DNA of 64,000 nucleotides from Chelonoidis abingdonii. Its lineage: Eukaryota > Chordata > Testudines > Testudinidae. The notes under the pieces are model-generated. The model made no database searches, was not told the origin of the DNA, and saw only the letters and a program-made list of their open reading frames with translations. The stretch is taken from contig NC_133776.1 of NCBI RefSeq assembly GCF_003597395.2, positions 36,140,431 to 36,204,430 of the forward strand. Direction: 5' to 3'. This document shows positions 24,293 through 36,186 of the stretch, piece by piece. Position numbers and translations under genes: made by a program. Numbering within the stretch: position 1 is the stretch's first letter; every line of letters starts with the position of its first letter.

Positions 24293-26943
24293 TCATAGAC
24301 TTTAAGGTCAGACAGGAACATTATGATCTTCTAGTCTGACCTCCTGCTCAAAGCAGGCCACAGAATCTCACCCACCCACACCTGTAACAAGTCCTTGACG
24401 TATGTCTGACTATTGAAGTCCTCAACTTCTCGTTTAAAGACTTCAAGGTGCAGAGAATCCTCCAGCAAGTGACCTGTACCCCATGCTGCAGAGGAAGGTG
24501 TAAAAATCCCAGGGCCTCTGCCAATCTGCCCTGGAGGAAAATTCCTTCCTGACCCCAAATATGGCGATCAGCTAAACCCTTATCATGTGGACAAGACTCA
24601 CGAGCCAGACACCCAGGAAAGAATTCTCTGTAGTAACTCACATCCCACCCTATCTAGTGTCCCATCACAGGCCATTGGGCATATTTACTGCTAATAGTCA
24701 AAGATCAATTAATTGCCAAAATTAGGCTAACCCATCATACCATTCCTTCCATAAACATCAAGCTTAGTTTTGAAGCTGGATAAGTTTTTTGCCTCCACTG
24801 TTCCCCTTGGAAGGCTATTCCAGAACTTCACTCCTCTGATGGTTAGAAACCTTCATCTAATTTAAAGTCCTAAACTTTCTGATGGCCAGTTTATATCCAT
24901 TTGTTCTTGTGTCCACAGTGGTACTGAGCGTAAATAATTCCTCTTCCTCCCGGGTATTTATTCCTCTGATATATTTATAAAGAGCAATCATATCTCCCCT
25001 CAGCCTTCTTTTGGTTAGGCTAAACAAGCCAAGCTCCTTTCATAAGACAGGTTTTCCATTCCTCAGATCATCCTAGTAACGCTTCTCAAACTGGAACGTA
25101 CAGAATTCGACACAGAGTCCTGTGGCACCTTATGCTCCAATAAGTCTGTTAGTCTATGCACTTTCGTGGGTGAATGCTCCCTTCATGAGACGCATATTAC
25201 AGATCCAGACTAACACAACTACCCTTCTAACAGTTTGAATTCATCCTTCTTAAACATGGAGACCAGAATTGCACACAATAGACCAGATGAGATCTCACCA
25301 GTGCCTTGTAGAACGGTACTAACGCCTCCTGATCTCTACTGGAAATACCTTGCCTGATGCATCCCAAGACCACATTAGCTTTTTTCCACAGCCGTATCAC
25401 GTTGGTGTCTCATAGGCATCCTGTGATCAACCAATACTCCGAGGTCCTTCTCCTCCTCTGTTACCTCCAACTGATGCCTCCCCACCTTATAACAATAGTT
25501 CTTGTTATTAATCCCTAAATGCATGACCTTGCACTTTTCACTATTAAATTTCATCCTATTACTATTACTCCAGTTTACAAGGTCATCCAGATCTTCCTGT
25601 AGGATAATCTCAGTCCCTCTCTGTATTGGCAACACCTCCCAGCTTCGTGTCATCCGCAACTTTATTAGCACATTCCACTTTTTGTGTCAGTCAGTATTAA
25701 AAAGATTGTCCCCAAACCGATCCTGAGGAACTCCTCTAGTAACCTCTTCCAGCCTGACAGTTCACCTTCCAGTATGACCCATTGTAGTCTTCCCTTTATC
25801 CAGTTCCTTATCCACCTTTCAATTTTCATATTGATCCCCATCTTTTTTCCAATTTAGCTATAATTCCCCATGTGGAACTATATCAAATGCCTTACTGAAA
25901 TTGAAGTAAATTAGATCCACAGCTTTTCTCTTTATCTAAAAATCTGTTACCTTCTCAAAGGAGGAGATCAGGTTGGTTTGGCACATTCTACCTTTTGTAA
26001 AACCATGTTGTTTTGTCCCAATTACCATTGACCTCAATGTCCTTAACTACTTCCTCTTTCAAATTTTTTCCAAGACCTTGCATACTCAGATGTCAAACTA
26101 AGCCTGTAGTTACCCGGATCACTTCTTCCCTTTCTTAAAAATAGGAACTATGTTAGCAATTCTCCAGTCATACGGTACAATCCCTGTTTACAGATTCATT
26201 AAAATTCTTGCTAAGGGCTTTGCAATTTATGTGCCAGTTCCTTTAATATTCTTGGATGAAGATTATCTGGGCCCCTGATTTAGTCCATTAAGCTGTTTGA
26301 GTTTGGCTTCTACCTCAGATGTGTGTAATATCGACCTCTATATCTTCATTCCATTTGTCATCCTACCATTGTCCCTAAGCTCCTCATTAAAGACTGAGGC
26401 AAAGTATTTGTTAGATATTGGGCCATGCCTAAATTAATCCTTAACCTCCACTCCAGTCTCAGTGTTTAGAGGTCCCACTTCTCCTTTCTTTGTTTTCTTC
26501 TTACTTATATGTCTATAGAACCTTTTTACTATTGTTTTTAATTCCCTTTGCAAGGTCCAACTCTACATGGCTTTGGCCTTTCTCACTTTATCCCTACATG
26601 TTCTGACCTCAATAAGGTAGCTTTCCTTGCTGATCCTTCCCCTCTTCCACTCTTTGTAGGCTTTCTGCTTTTTCTTAATCACTTCTCTGAGATGCCTGAA
26701 CATCCATCCTGGTCTGCAACTCCTGCCTATGAGTTTTCCCCTTTGTTGGAATGCAGGCTTCTGATAGTTTCTGCAACCTTGATTTGAAGTAAATCCAGGC
26801 CGCCTCCCACCTTTAGATCCACAAGTTCTTCAGTCTAACTAATTTCCCTAATATTTTAAAGTTAGCCCTTTTGGAATAAAAAACCCTAGTCGCAGATGTA
26901 TTTTTGTTTATCCTTCCATTTAGTTTGAACTGAATTAGCTCAT
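24293..26943 (-). mobile_element. CR1 LINE inserted antisense in the DIRS recombinase
   Basis: On the minus strand this is a 5'-truncated CR1. Its 3' end lies at 24293 ('tcatagactttaaggtcag'), followed by a long 3' UTR to about 25080, and then ORF2. The best coding block (25375-25671, minus) contains DLDDLVNWSNSNRMKFNSEK, CKVMHLG and EVTEEEKDLGVLVDHRM, the RT thumb of CR1. Further RT sequence extends to about 26900, including NYRLSLTSEYARSW-like sequence near 26070-26110, with many frame breaks. DIRS sequence on both sides ('cagatgtgc' on the left, 'gctctggctttctac' on the right) is continuous when CR1 is removed; 'tgctc' at both edges may be a short target duplication. Confidence 0.85.
25107..25232. 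mobile_element. Penelope tail (type B) inserted in the CR1
   Basis: The insert reads 'agagtcctgtggcaccttat' (minus-strand tail), then 'tgctccaataagtctgttag', and ends 'cagactaacacaactaccct', the type B Penelope tail seen at 40000, 46200 and 59571. It interrupts the CR1 segment 'cagtttgaattcatccttct'; left-flank 'cagaattc' resembles right-flank 'cagtttgaattc', suggesting a target duplication. This is the third layer of the nest. Confidence 0.65.
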
Positions 26944-27280
26944 GCTCTGGCTTTCTACATAGAAAGGACTAAATCGTTTTGGAAAACCTACCAAACTGTT
27001 TGTAGCAATTGTAGTTAGGATGAAAGGTTCTCGAGTCAACCCAGAGACTTTCATTTATGGATCACCTCCTGTATCTGCGCTTGCTACAACTTAGCGAAGG
27101 TCCCTGCTCCGGCCCTGACGGCATATTCCACCTGTCCGGACACAGGCCTCTATCCAGGACATCTGTAAAGCAGCAGTGTGGTCTTCAGTCCACCCTTTTG
27201 CATCTCACTATGCCATAATTCAGCAGACAATAGATGATGCTGGGTTTGGCAGAGTGGTGCTATAGTTGTCCTGTCAGTGA
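26944..27280 (+). pseudogene. DIRS tyrosine recombinase, C-terminal part
   Basis: Recombinase sequence resumes after the CR1 with the ALAFYIERTKSFWKT-like segment (26944-26990). It continues through a region encoding PALTAYSTC (about 27108-27135), where relatives have HSTR, so the His and Arg of the HxxR box are replaced. It finishes with SIQDICKAAVWSSVH, PFASHYAII and DDAGFGRVVL, then TAG near 27264. The HYA tyrosine is present. A frameshift lies at about 27145-27155. Confidence 0.75.
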
Positions 27281-27324
27281 ACTCCGAACCCTTTCCAAAA
27301 CCCACCCTCCTACCCTTCTGTCAG

Positions 27325-27498
27325 AGTTAGCAGTCAAGAAGAAACTGAGAGGGTGGCAGGTCAGTAGGACCCTTTATATTGGTGCTATGAGAGTGCAACT
27401 CCAGGGGGCACCAGAGCCGACCTGATGATTACCACCGAGAGAAAAGCTTTCCGGTGTCCCCGGTGTGCTTGGGGCGTTGGAATGGACATGAGCAGCAC
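27325..27498 (-). repeat. DIRS right inverted terminal repeat
   Basis: This is the inverted counterpart of 19308-19500, lying directly after the recombinase stop. It ends near 'ggaatggacatgagcagcac'. The flanking sequence beyond 27500 shows no further similarity to the left flank, so any target duplication is very short or absent, as expected for recombinase-mediated insertion. Confidence 0.75.
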
Positions 27499-27514
27499 AT
27501 CTCCAACAACAGTT

Positions 27515-30094
27515 ACGGAAGATTAGTAACCATTTTTGTGGTATTCCTGTTACTGTAAATATTTTGCCAAACAAAAACTTGTAATTTTCTCTCTCTCTCT
27601 CTCCTGTAGTGATAGAAAATAGTTCTGATTGGTTATGTGCACTACATTGGAAACAAATTGTTCTGTGTTCTTATTTTTCCATTCATTTAATAATCTCTTG
27701 CATGTCTTTGAAAGACATGTGTCTGGCTTAATTGGTATCTGTTTATGTGATCTTCATTCAATGACAGTGCGTACCAAATTTATATAGTAGCACAGGAAGT
27801 GTAGATGTTTCAGATGCCATTAACAAATTCCTAGAAGTAGGGAAGATAGGGGTGTGTGTGTGTGTGCGTGTGCGTGTGTGTGTGTGTGTTTTAACTTGTA
27901 ATTTTGGGCTTAGTACTTGTGATTCATATTAATATTTTTCCCCCTACAAAAAGATAGAAACAAAACAAAAACCAAACCCAGAAAGAGAGAAATATTATAG
28001 TCACTCTTGTAATGCCTTGTTTTTAAGTAACTGCTTTGTATTCTCTTCATCAAAATACACTTCAGGCATAAAATATAGCTTTCTTCTCATGATTTTTATT
28101 ATTATTATTTTATTTTTTTTGGTAATATGCTGCAAGAACCAATAATTTAAATAGTTTCAAGAGTAGTCTGAATCTCTATAATCCTTGTACAGTATAGTTT
28201 AGGTATTGGGATTTTTTTAATTGAGCCTCCATTATTCGTCAAATTCAGGCACAGTGGTTTTGTTTTCTTAGTCATCGTTTAACATTATGTAGTATATGGT
28301 ACCTGTGCCTGTGTTGCAGAGCCATTGATGACAACAAGTCAACATGTGATTGAATGATACCTTATCTGTTATTTAATAACACTTTGTGATTCCTGTTTCC
28401 AGTAATGTTCAAGTTTGTCTGTAGTGGAGCTGCTTTTTGACATTGGGCACAGATGAGGGACAGTATGGCCCTCTTGGTTATACTGAAAAGATAAGACAGT
28501 ATTTCATTGTGTCCTTTTTACTTACCAGATGGTGTATAAAGCCTAGTAGTTTGGACTGATATGTCAGTGCTTATGTCTAAATGTTCATAAATGTACATAA
28601 TCTTCTTGGATATATTACAAAGCTCTTTTTTTTTTAAAGTATTCAAGTTAAAAGATAACATAAGGAATCTTTCAAAATTTCAGAAAAACTTCCATGTGCT
28701 GCAAGTACTGTAGTTTATATCAGCTTTTATGTTTTGTAGCTATTAAAGAAATCTGTGCTGTTCTTCCTGTTAAGTGTTAAATGTTTCAAATTCTAAAGTA
28801 TAATTAAAAATTTGTACAGTAATCCATTTCAATATTTCTGATTTTCACCACCCAACATACCAGTTAAAAATAAAGTAGTTGTATTATGCAGTGCTGTATG
28901 TTAGGGAGTTGGTAGTGTAGTGAATCAGTTTCCCAAGTTGGCAAGGGGCCAAATTAACAGAACTTGAGGAGGTTCTGGCTTGGCCTCTTCAGTGTAACTT
29001 TATCCAAGGAACAGATAAATTCTTTTCAAAGTCAAAGCAAGTAACGAGTTCTCTCCTGATACACACGTTATACCAAGTTATAAATGGCTTATGTGATGTT
29101 TATGGCTTCCTTATTAGGTGTAAAAGGTGTGAGTGGTACAAGAGGGGAAGGACTAACATAGTTGCTTTAAAGAAAATAAGTTTCACTAAGTCACTTGCAC
29201 TAATTTTTATTTTACCTAGCATGTTAGGTTTTGTTATACATATGAGTATATTTTATTCAGTGGAGGATCATTGGATAGAATTCTGAAGCAAACGTGCCCA
29301 GCCTGTTAACTGCATTCCCGCCACGTTCTTTGCAAGGAAGGAGACTTCAATAAACAGTGTTGGAATTGAGCATGTGTAAAATTTTGAGAGATGGTATCAT
29401 TAACTGCTAACAATATTAGGTTTGTTTTTGTAATAAGTGCTTTCATAGTAGTTTTATTGACCTCAGATGATTCTTGGATATGTGTCATATATTTTTGTTT
29501 TTACTGATATTGAGTACAGTCCTGCATAACCACTTTCTGTGAGGAAAATAGAACTAGAATTTATTTTAAACATACCTTGTACTTGAAAGAATAAAAAAGT
29601 AGTTTATTTCCTAAGTGGCCTTCCATCTTCTCCCAACTCCAATCCTTCCATGTAGCAAAAATAGTCTTAAAATTATTCGCTAATCCTAACAGGCACCACA
29701 GGCATCAATTATAAAAGACATTTGAAAAGGACTGTAAGAGGGTAAATGTTTCTTGATAAAATGTGCCTTAGTGCTTTTTAACATTGTGCAACAAATACTC
29801 TTATAAATAGGACAAATCACTTTGCTCCCAGGTAATGTTTAAAATGAAATGACTAAAATTCTAGTTACTTCCCTCCCTCCCCCCATTAAGCTTTTGTATA
29901 AGCTTCAGTTTGCTACAAACTTAAAATAAATGAAAAATACCCAAGAATCATTTGGGATCAAGAGAAGTGTGCTAAGAAAGTATTTTCTTACAAATGTAAT
30001 GCTGACACTACTATCATTAGCGACACTTCTCCTGTAACAAAATAGCATAACTGTGATTTTTGTGGTTGTATACACTCATACATTTTAGGGTGCA
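27515..30094. other. Unique AT-rich DNA with CT and GT microsatellites
   Basis: Simple repeats lie at about 27587-27604 (CT) and 27851-27890 (GT with two CG interruptions). No gene, RNA or transposon was recognised elsewhere. Confidence 0.5.
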
Positions 30095-30152
30095 ATGGGA
30101 GCAGAGTTAGCCCAGCACTTGGTGCTTTTGAAAAATCCACCCTAAAGTCTCT
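30095..30152. repeat. Dispersed hairpin repeat half-copy
   Basis: The sequence 'aatgggagcagagttagccc' followed by 'agcacttggtgcttttg' is one arm of the same inverted-repeat family as 43227-43366. The partner arm was not found nearby. Confidence 0.45.
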
Positions 30153-30719
30153 ATAGATACCCCTAGATTTACATCCTATGTACTTGATACTGCTCACAGT
30201 ATTAAAATTTGTGACCAATATTTCAGTGGCTGAAACAATGCTTTCTAGGATTTCTTTTCCCACAAGTTTACTATTATCATGTTCGTTACCAAACTCTTAC
30301 AACGTATTAGCTATAAAATATGGGTATAATTGTTTCTAAAATCGTATACATGTCTTGGGATTTAAAAGGTTGTTTCAGGTTCCAATCCTGACTTTTCTAT
30401 GTGGGGCTCTGGAAGAAAAAAAAAAAAAGAGAGGAGAATGTTTGTTTATTTTTGGCTTAAAAAAAGTATAACTGTGTCATTTACAAAAAGAATAAACTGT
30501 AGTTTATTCTCTTTTTATCATTAGACCAAATATTTTAACGAACTCACATATTTTAAGGACAGGTGTCAGCCTAAGCTTTGAGAGTTTGACTCTTTTAGTT
30601 AAATGTAATAGTTTCTATCTAATTGCAAATAAATTTGTGTATATCAAACATCCCTATAGTTAGTTCTGACATGAATATGTCTTGGCTTTGTGCCACTTGA
30701 AGGAAATAATAATAAAATA

Positions 30720-30907
30720 CACCTCTACCCTGATATAACGCTGTCCTCAGGAGCCAAAAAATCTTACCGCGTTATAGGTGAAACTGCGTTATATTGAACT
30801 CGCTTTGATCCGCCAGAGCGCACAGCCCTGCCCCGCCAGAGCGGTGCTTTACCACATTATATCCGAATTCGTGTTATATCGGGTCGCGTTATATTGGGGT
30901 AGAGGTG
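30720..30907. mobile_element. 188-bp Tc1/mariner-type MITE with TA target duplication
   Basis: Terminal inverted repeats of 22 bp (30720-30741 and 30886-30907) match at 20 positions, starting 'cacctctaccctgatataac' on the left. TA dinucleotides flank both sides (30718-30719 and 30908-30909). The motif 'gcgttata' recurs four times inside, giving subterminal repeats. There is no coding capacity; mobilisation would need a transposase in trans. The TA target and TIR form point to the Tc1/mariner superfamily, possibly Tigger. Confidence 0.8.
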
Positions 30908-30909
30908 TA

Positions 30910-33599
30910 ACTCTGGGATTTAGGCTAACCTGTATCAGAAGAATAGGAATATGGGATGTTCTCTGTGATTCCAAAAATGAACAAAACCCAAATTACTTCC
31001 TAGATAGAAGAATATGTGGGACACTCCAATGACATGACTGATTTTCTTTTTAAGATTATGGTTTTTATATTTTCTGCAGACAGTGATAATATATTTGGTA
31101 TATCTTAAGGATAAAGCAATAATTAGTGTCGAGAGGTCATAAGTTTAAGTTTAGCTTAAGTTATCATAAACTGTGCAGTGTTTTAAAACTAGTGTCATTA
31201 TTTAGCTCTCATTCAGGCACAGTGTATTTTGATCTGCATAGGGAATATTTTAAAGAGTGGATGCCTTAGAAATGTAAGCAATTGGAAAGGAAAGTGCAGC
31301 TGTTTCTATTACTTTTTAATCTTGTGCCCTTTTGTGGCCTCTAATGTATCAGGGTACTTTTTTACTTATTATAGTGTGTGAATTATAATTTTAAAAATAT
31401 ACTTATTTAGAAAGCCAAAATACAGCCATGAAGAGAAAAAAATTAAGATGTGCTTGCAAGGATTTCAGTTTTTGAAATCAGAGCAACAAGCCAATGTAAG
31501 ACTGAAAGAGAAAATGGAAGTGGAAGAGTTTTGTGTGTGTTAGAGTTAATTAACTTCCATCCTCATACCTTTATTTTGGAGCTCCCTTTGACAGATTTTT
31601 ACTTGCCAGGTGAAATTTGATGTCTACCTCATGTTGAAGTTTATTAGAAAGCTTGATCCAGAAGAATCCAACCATTTTCAAGGATACGGTCAATAGGAAA
31701 ATGGGTAGTTTTAACTATATGTAATTTTTTTGTCCAAACTATATTTTGAACAGTTCTAGTGTCTTAAAGGTTTTTGAGTAGGACCTTGAAATTTGGCAGG
31801 AAGATTTCTCTCAAAACTTTCAGTACTGCTTTACACTGTCCCAGTGAATATCTGCCTTAAATGTGTTAGAGGTCTAAACCACTGAAAATGGTCACTTGGG
31901 CATATGCAGTAGAATTTGTTATCGTCTTGGTCATTAGTTCTGAAAATTCTAACACTTTATCACAGTGGAGTTATCTGTAGATCTTAAAATTTTCCCTATC
32001 ATGGTGTTTGATACTAATCATGTTTTTCCAAGGAACAACCACCACTCTTACTAATGGTAAAACAGTGATAGTATTGTATAAATATTAAACTAGGAACAAT
32101 TTTCCCAAAAAATCAGCTAATATGCTAGAACACTTAACAGTTTTCAAACCTGAATGTATAAAGTACGGTTTGGTAACCATAATAAGTTAGAATGACAAGA
32201 TTATTCATATTTTTGAGAAATCTGTTTTAATAAGAAATTAACCTGGGGATCTTTATTTCTTAAAAGTAGTATGGTTACTTAACTGAGCTAAAGAATAACC
32301 TATCTTGTTTGTTGGTAGTAATAGCGCTGACCCACTCTTGCAAACAACTGCAGCTTACTTTGACCCCCATAATTAGTTCATCTGAGGGTACTTGGATACT
32401 TCTGCAGTATGTTAATTTTAGTTTGTTATATGAAGGTTTGTAATGAAAGTGCTGATTCTATCTTGTGTCCCTGGCCCCCGTACTTGAGCGTACAGGTGGA
32501 GGAGAGGTGCAAGGTAGTTTCTGCTATCCTCCTTCACGTTCTTCCTTTCCCGCCATAAGGACTGGGGGGGACATTCATAATGTCTGCGCTCAGGGGAACA
32601 CGGACTGCCCGCTGCATGCATCTGTGGAGTGCAAACCAATAAAAAATATTCAATACGTTGGGGAAAAAAAACATTTAAAAAAAAAAAATCTCAGGCAGTA
32701 GCCAGTTCTTTTGACACTGTTGGTTTTGAATAAATAGGTAATGTACGGCTAATTTGGTGGCCTTAAAAAACATAAATTGATACATGAATTGGAACATAAA
32801 TTTTGGAAGTTAAAAGTACTATTTAAACAATATGTATTGCCTTTTAGGAGAGTAGTACATTTCCTCTCATTGACCGTGGGATAACCAGTAAACTTGACTT
32901 TTGGTATTGAGACAGCAAGTGTAGGATTTTTGCTGGGATGATACAAGTAGTCTCTGATTTTTTTGTGTGACGACTCTTATTATGTAGCCTACAGATAGTG
33001 CCCAGTAGTGAGTGCATTTTTTGAAGATATAACACAGTTTGAAATTCAATTCATTTTAAAATGCCTTTTAATGTGGTATTTTTCTTTGTGTAATAGGCCC
33101 TCTGTTTGAGTTACAGAACCGTTGGTGATTGCTGGTTTTCCTATTCAGTCTTTGGTGAACCCAAATCTCCTTATTATTCCTTTTCCTAAAGTCATAAATA
33201 TTTGTTCTTGCCACTTTTCTGTCACAAGGAGATATCAGCTCTAGGATAATAATAAAGAGAAGGGGGCCTAATGTAATCAAATGTCAGATACTTAAGGGAT
33301 ATGACTTGCATTAAAATTTCATTGAGTGTAAAACTCAGCCTTGGCCTTGTAACTAGCTGCCTAATAAATAGGATTGAGAGACATGCTGATTCACAGGTCT
33401 CGTCTTAATGTTGTTCACATTGTTTAAAAACTTTTTAACTGGTCGTTGCCATTCCTGACCTGATTTAAAACTGCACCATTAGTGTGTTTTGTTGCAGGTG
33501 CTGGTATCTGTCCCATGGTTCCCCCCCACTTCCACCACTTCTCCAATCTCAAACATACAATGAACCATTTGTTCCTTGCATTCTTTTGTAGTAATTACA
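30910..33599. other. Unique AT-rich DNA, no recognised gene
   Basis: The region around 32418-32640 contains short open frames on both strands and a GC-richer patch, but no motif. Nothing else was recognised. Confidence 0.45.
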
Positions 33600-33702
33600 G
33601 ATTCATGGATTTTTTTTTTGATTTTTTTTAAAGTCTGGAATGGGCCATTGTGAACATCTAGTATGACCTTCAGCGTAACACAGGCCATAGAACGTTAACC
33701 AG
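33600..33702 (-). mobile_element. CR1 LINE 3'-end fragment
   Basis: The sequence 'gaatgggccattgtgaacat' and 'taacacaggccatagaac' is the reverse complement of a CR1 3' end, equivalent to 634-708. A T-rich tract precedes it. No coding part remains. Confidence 0.6.
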
Positions 33703-35809
33703 TATTTAATTTAATATGCTTTGTAGAGAAGTAACACAGTAGTAATAGTAGCAGCATAGTACTAGTATTAAGAAAACACTTTCATCATTTATATGAAAAC
33801 TCTGTAAGATTTACTGAATTCAGCCAGTGTGTGTGATCTTCTCTCCCCCTTGTCTACCATGCACCTCCTGCTCTGCTTAAACTCTGTTTTCTTTTGTTTT
33901 TTTTAAAGAAAATGCTCACGTACTGTATTTCTGCTGTGGTGCCAACAGCCATCCTTGCCTGTTGACTAATGCATTGTCAGCTGCCAGTTGGGTAATCCAT
34001 TTGACAAACACTGGGGGGAGGGGAAGTGATGTTCTGAAAATAACTCTCGGGTAGATTAGCCAACAGGAATTTTGAGTCTTCATATATATTACAAATGTTA
34101 ATACTGTGTTAAATTTCAGATAAAAAATAAATCTGAAACAGAAGTTTATGATCGTTAGATAATATGTGGGTTTCTTGAAGCGCAAGGTAACAAGATTTTA
34201 TAACAGCTTGACTTGAGAAAAGTTTCCTTAAATATTAGAAACAGATAATAGTGTTTATCCTCCTCCTCATATTCCCCCACCTACCGTTTGCACATACATA
34301 GCTGTTACAGAACTGAAGAGTATTTTGGCTTGTTAAAATCTAACTGTGTGCCTTGTCCTGGGCATGAGGGAAACCATGCCCCTAAGAGTGTATAATTGAA
34401 ATGCAGACACACATAAGACTGATAGATTCAGAGAATGGTGCTAAAGTAGGGTATATCCAGACTAAAATAAAAGGTTCTTTGTTTTGTTGTATTTAAAATA
34501 TTTTAAAATACTAATAAAGACAGGGTAAATTGTATTTTAGATGGTCCCTTAGCTGTAGTCATACAACCAGTTATAACATATTAATTCAGCTTGCCTTGTT
34601 GACGCTAGGGTCCTTTAATCATAGTTTATGTACTCATAGAGGAATTTTAAGATGAGTTTGCATTCGTAGGTCTTTCAGAAAAAGTGAGTCTAAAAGAAGA
34701 ATTTGTTGTATGCCTGACACGTAAGGGTAGAGAGGATGCCCCAGGCATATGTTGCATCATAAAAGGAAGGCACAGAGAAAGAAACACGAAGATGAGTGAG
34801 CATCTCTTAGGTAGAGTAAAGCATGGGCTATGATAAGCAAGAACAGAAAAACAAGTGTGGGGAAAGTTTGTGAAGAGCCTTGAAAATGAGGATGAGAAAC
34901 TTGAATTTAATGTAGCTGGTGAGAAGAAGTCATTGGAGGAATTTGTAGGGGAGTCTTAGCACAAAGTAATGAAAATCATTCTCACTTTTGTGTTCTTAGT
35001 GCTCCAGTGAGCTAGATGGGTTTTGGGAATGCCAGGAGATGAATGGTCCTGTGTGGAAGGGCTTGGAGAGGGAGTGCCACCTCCACCCGCTGACTCATTG
35101 CAGCAGACCACCCAACCTGTCTGGGTTGGGGAGAGGGGCACAACCAAAAATTGGAAAGCAAAGGAGGAATGACTGTAGAGTTGGCAATCACAAAATCCTA
35201 AATTCTAATCCCAGTCTTGCCAATAACGTGTTGTGTTGTGTTGTTGTTGGCAGGTCACTGCACATTTCTGCCACAGTTTCACCTTAAGTAGCCTAGTGAT
35301 AATGCCTGTGTACTTCATGGGACTGTAATTTGGATTAATTAGCTAATGACTGCACAGTGTATTGACGTTGTAAAATGCAACATAGGTGCAATTTCCATTT
35401 AGATATATTGTGTGAAATTATGGTCTCATTGACTTCAGTGGAGCCAGGATTTCACTTACAGAATAATGCACATCCATGGTTGGTAGGGAAACCAAGAATT
35501 ACCAACAAAACTGCAGAAATGAGTTGGTAATCTCTTGCTGTATTTCTGAGAGCAGACATGCAGTATTGCACTCCTGTATGTTACTAGAACAAAATGAAAC
35601 TAATTGTTACAATAAGGCTTAAGAAATCCTTTTCTCTCACAAGATGAGATTCCATCCTCATCCCCGGTATAAATATCTAGATGGAAGGTCAGGACTGATT
35701 GTTCTAGAGCACAAGCTGTTGTCTTGGAGGCAGTGAAGAAGTGCATTTTTTCCCATGAATAATTTGTAATGGTCCCATTTAGAAACCAATCTTCAACTTC
35801 ATTGACTTA
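33703..35809. other. Unique DNA, one hairpin-repeat copy
   Basis: At 35413-35457, 'gtgaaattatggtctcattg' followed by 'acttcagtgg' and 'ccaggatttcact' is another copy of the GAAGTCA hairpin family. Otherwise no gene or transposon was recognised. Confidence 0.45.
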
Positions 35810-35817
35810 CTCTATGG

Positions 35818-36102
35818 CAACCTATGGCACGTGTGCCGAAGGTGACACATGAGCTGATTTTCAGTGGCACTCACACTGCTTGAGGGGGTGCTCTGCATTT
35901 TAATTTAATTTTAAATGAAGCTTCTTAAACACTTAAAAACCTTATTTACTTTACATACAACAATAGTTTAGTTATATATTATAGATTTATAGAAAGAAAC
36001 CTTCTAAAAATGTTAAAATGTATTACTGGCAGACAAAATCTTAAATTAGATTGAATAAATGAAGGCTTGGCACACCACTTCTGAAAGGTTGCCGACCTCC
36101 TG
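35818..36102 (-). mobile_element. 285-bp hAT MITE with perfect 8-bp target duplication
   Basis: The flanks carry the identical octamer 'ctctatgg' (35810-35817 and 36103-36110). The right end 'aggttgccgacctcctg' is the same terminus as the large hAT element at 56689, and the interior ('ttaaaatgtattactggca' and 'atgaaggcttggcacaccac') matches its left arm in reverse. The left terminus begins 'caacctatggcacg': relative to the sister element, the first ten bases of the TIR are missing while the target duplication abuts directly. Confidence 0.85.
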
Positions 36103-36111
36103 CTCTATGGA

Positions 36112-36186
36112 CTAGAATCCTGCTCCTACTGAAGTTAATGGAAGTTCAGACATTCATTTCAGGGTGGCCAGCATTGGCCCTCTGTA
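36112..36186. repeat. Dispersed 'GAAGTCA' hairpin repeat copy
   Basis: The sequence 'gaatcctgctcctactgaag' and 'ttaatgg', then 'cattcatttcagggtggcc', belongs to the hairpin family seen at 3280. It lies immediately after the hAT target duplication. Confidence 0.4.

Larger units (their letters stand above)
19308..27498 (+). mobile_element. Near-complete DIRS-like YR retrotransposon with nested insertions
   Basis: DIRS elements encode Gag, reverse transcriptase/RNase H and a tyrosine recombinase, and end in inverted rather than direct repeats. Here the left end (19308-19500) and the right end (about 27325-27498) are inverted copies: left 'tgctcatgttcatttcaa', 'caccggaaagtttttttccc', 'ggttggctctggtgcaccct' pair with right 'ttggaatggacatgagca', 'gaaaagctttccggtg', 'agggggcaccagagccgacc'. 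Between them the expected genes follow in order. A 2.65-kb antisense CR1 occupies 24293-26943, so the DIRS element itself is about 5.5 kb. All genes carry stops or frameshifts, so it is inactive. Confidence 0.85.

Noticed and set aside
24348..24641. 97-codon minus-strand frame
   Set aside because: It falls in the CR1 3' UTR, after the ORF2 stop, so it is not expected to be coding.
27851..27890. GT repeat considered as Z-DNA or regulatory element
   Set aside because: It is an ordinary dinucleotide microsatellite; nothing around it supports a specific role.
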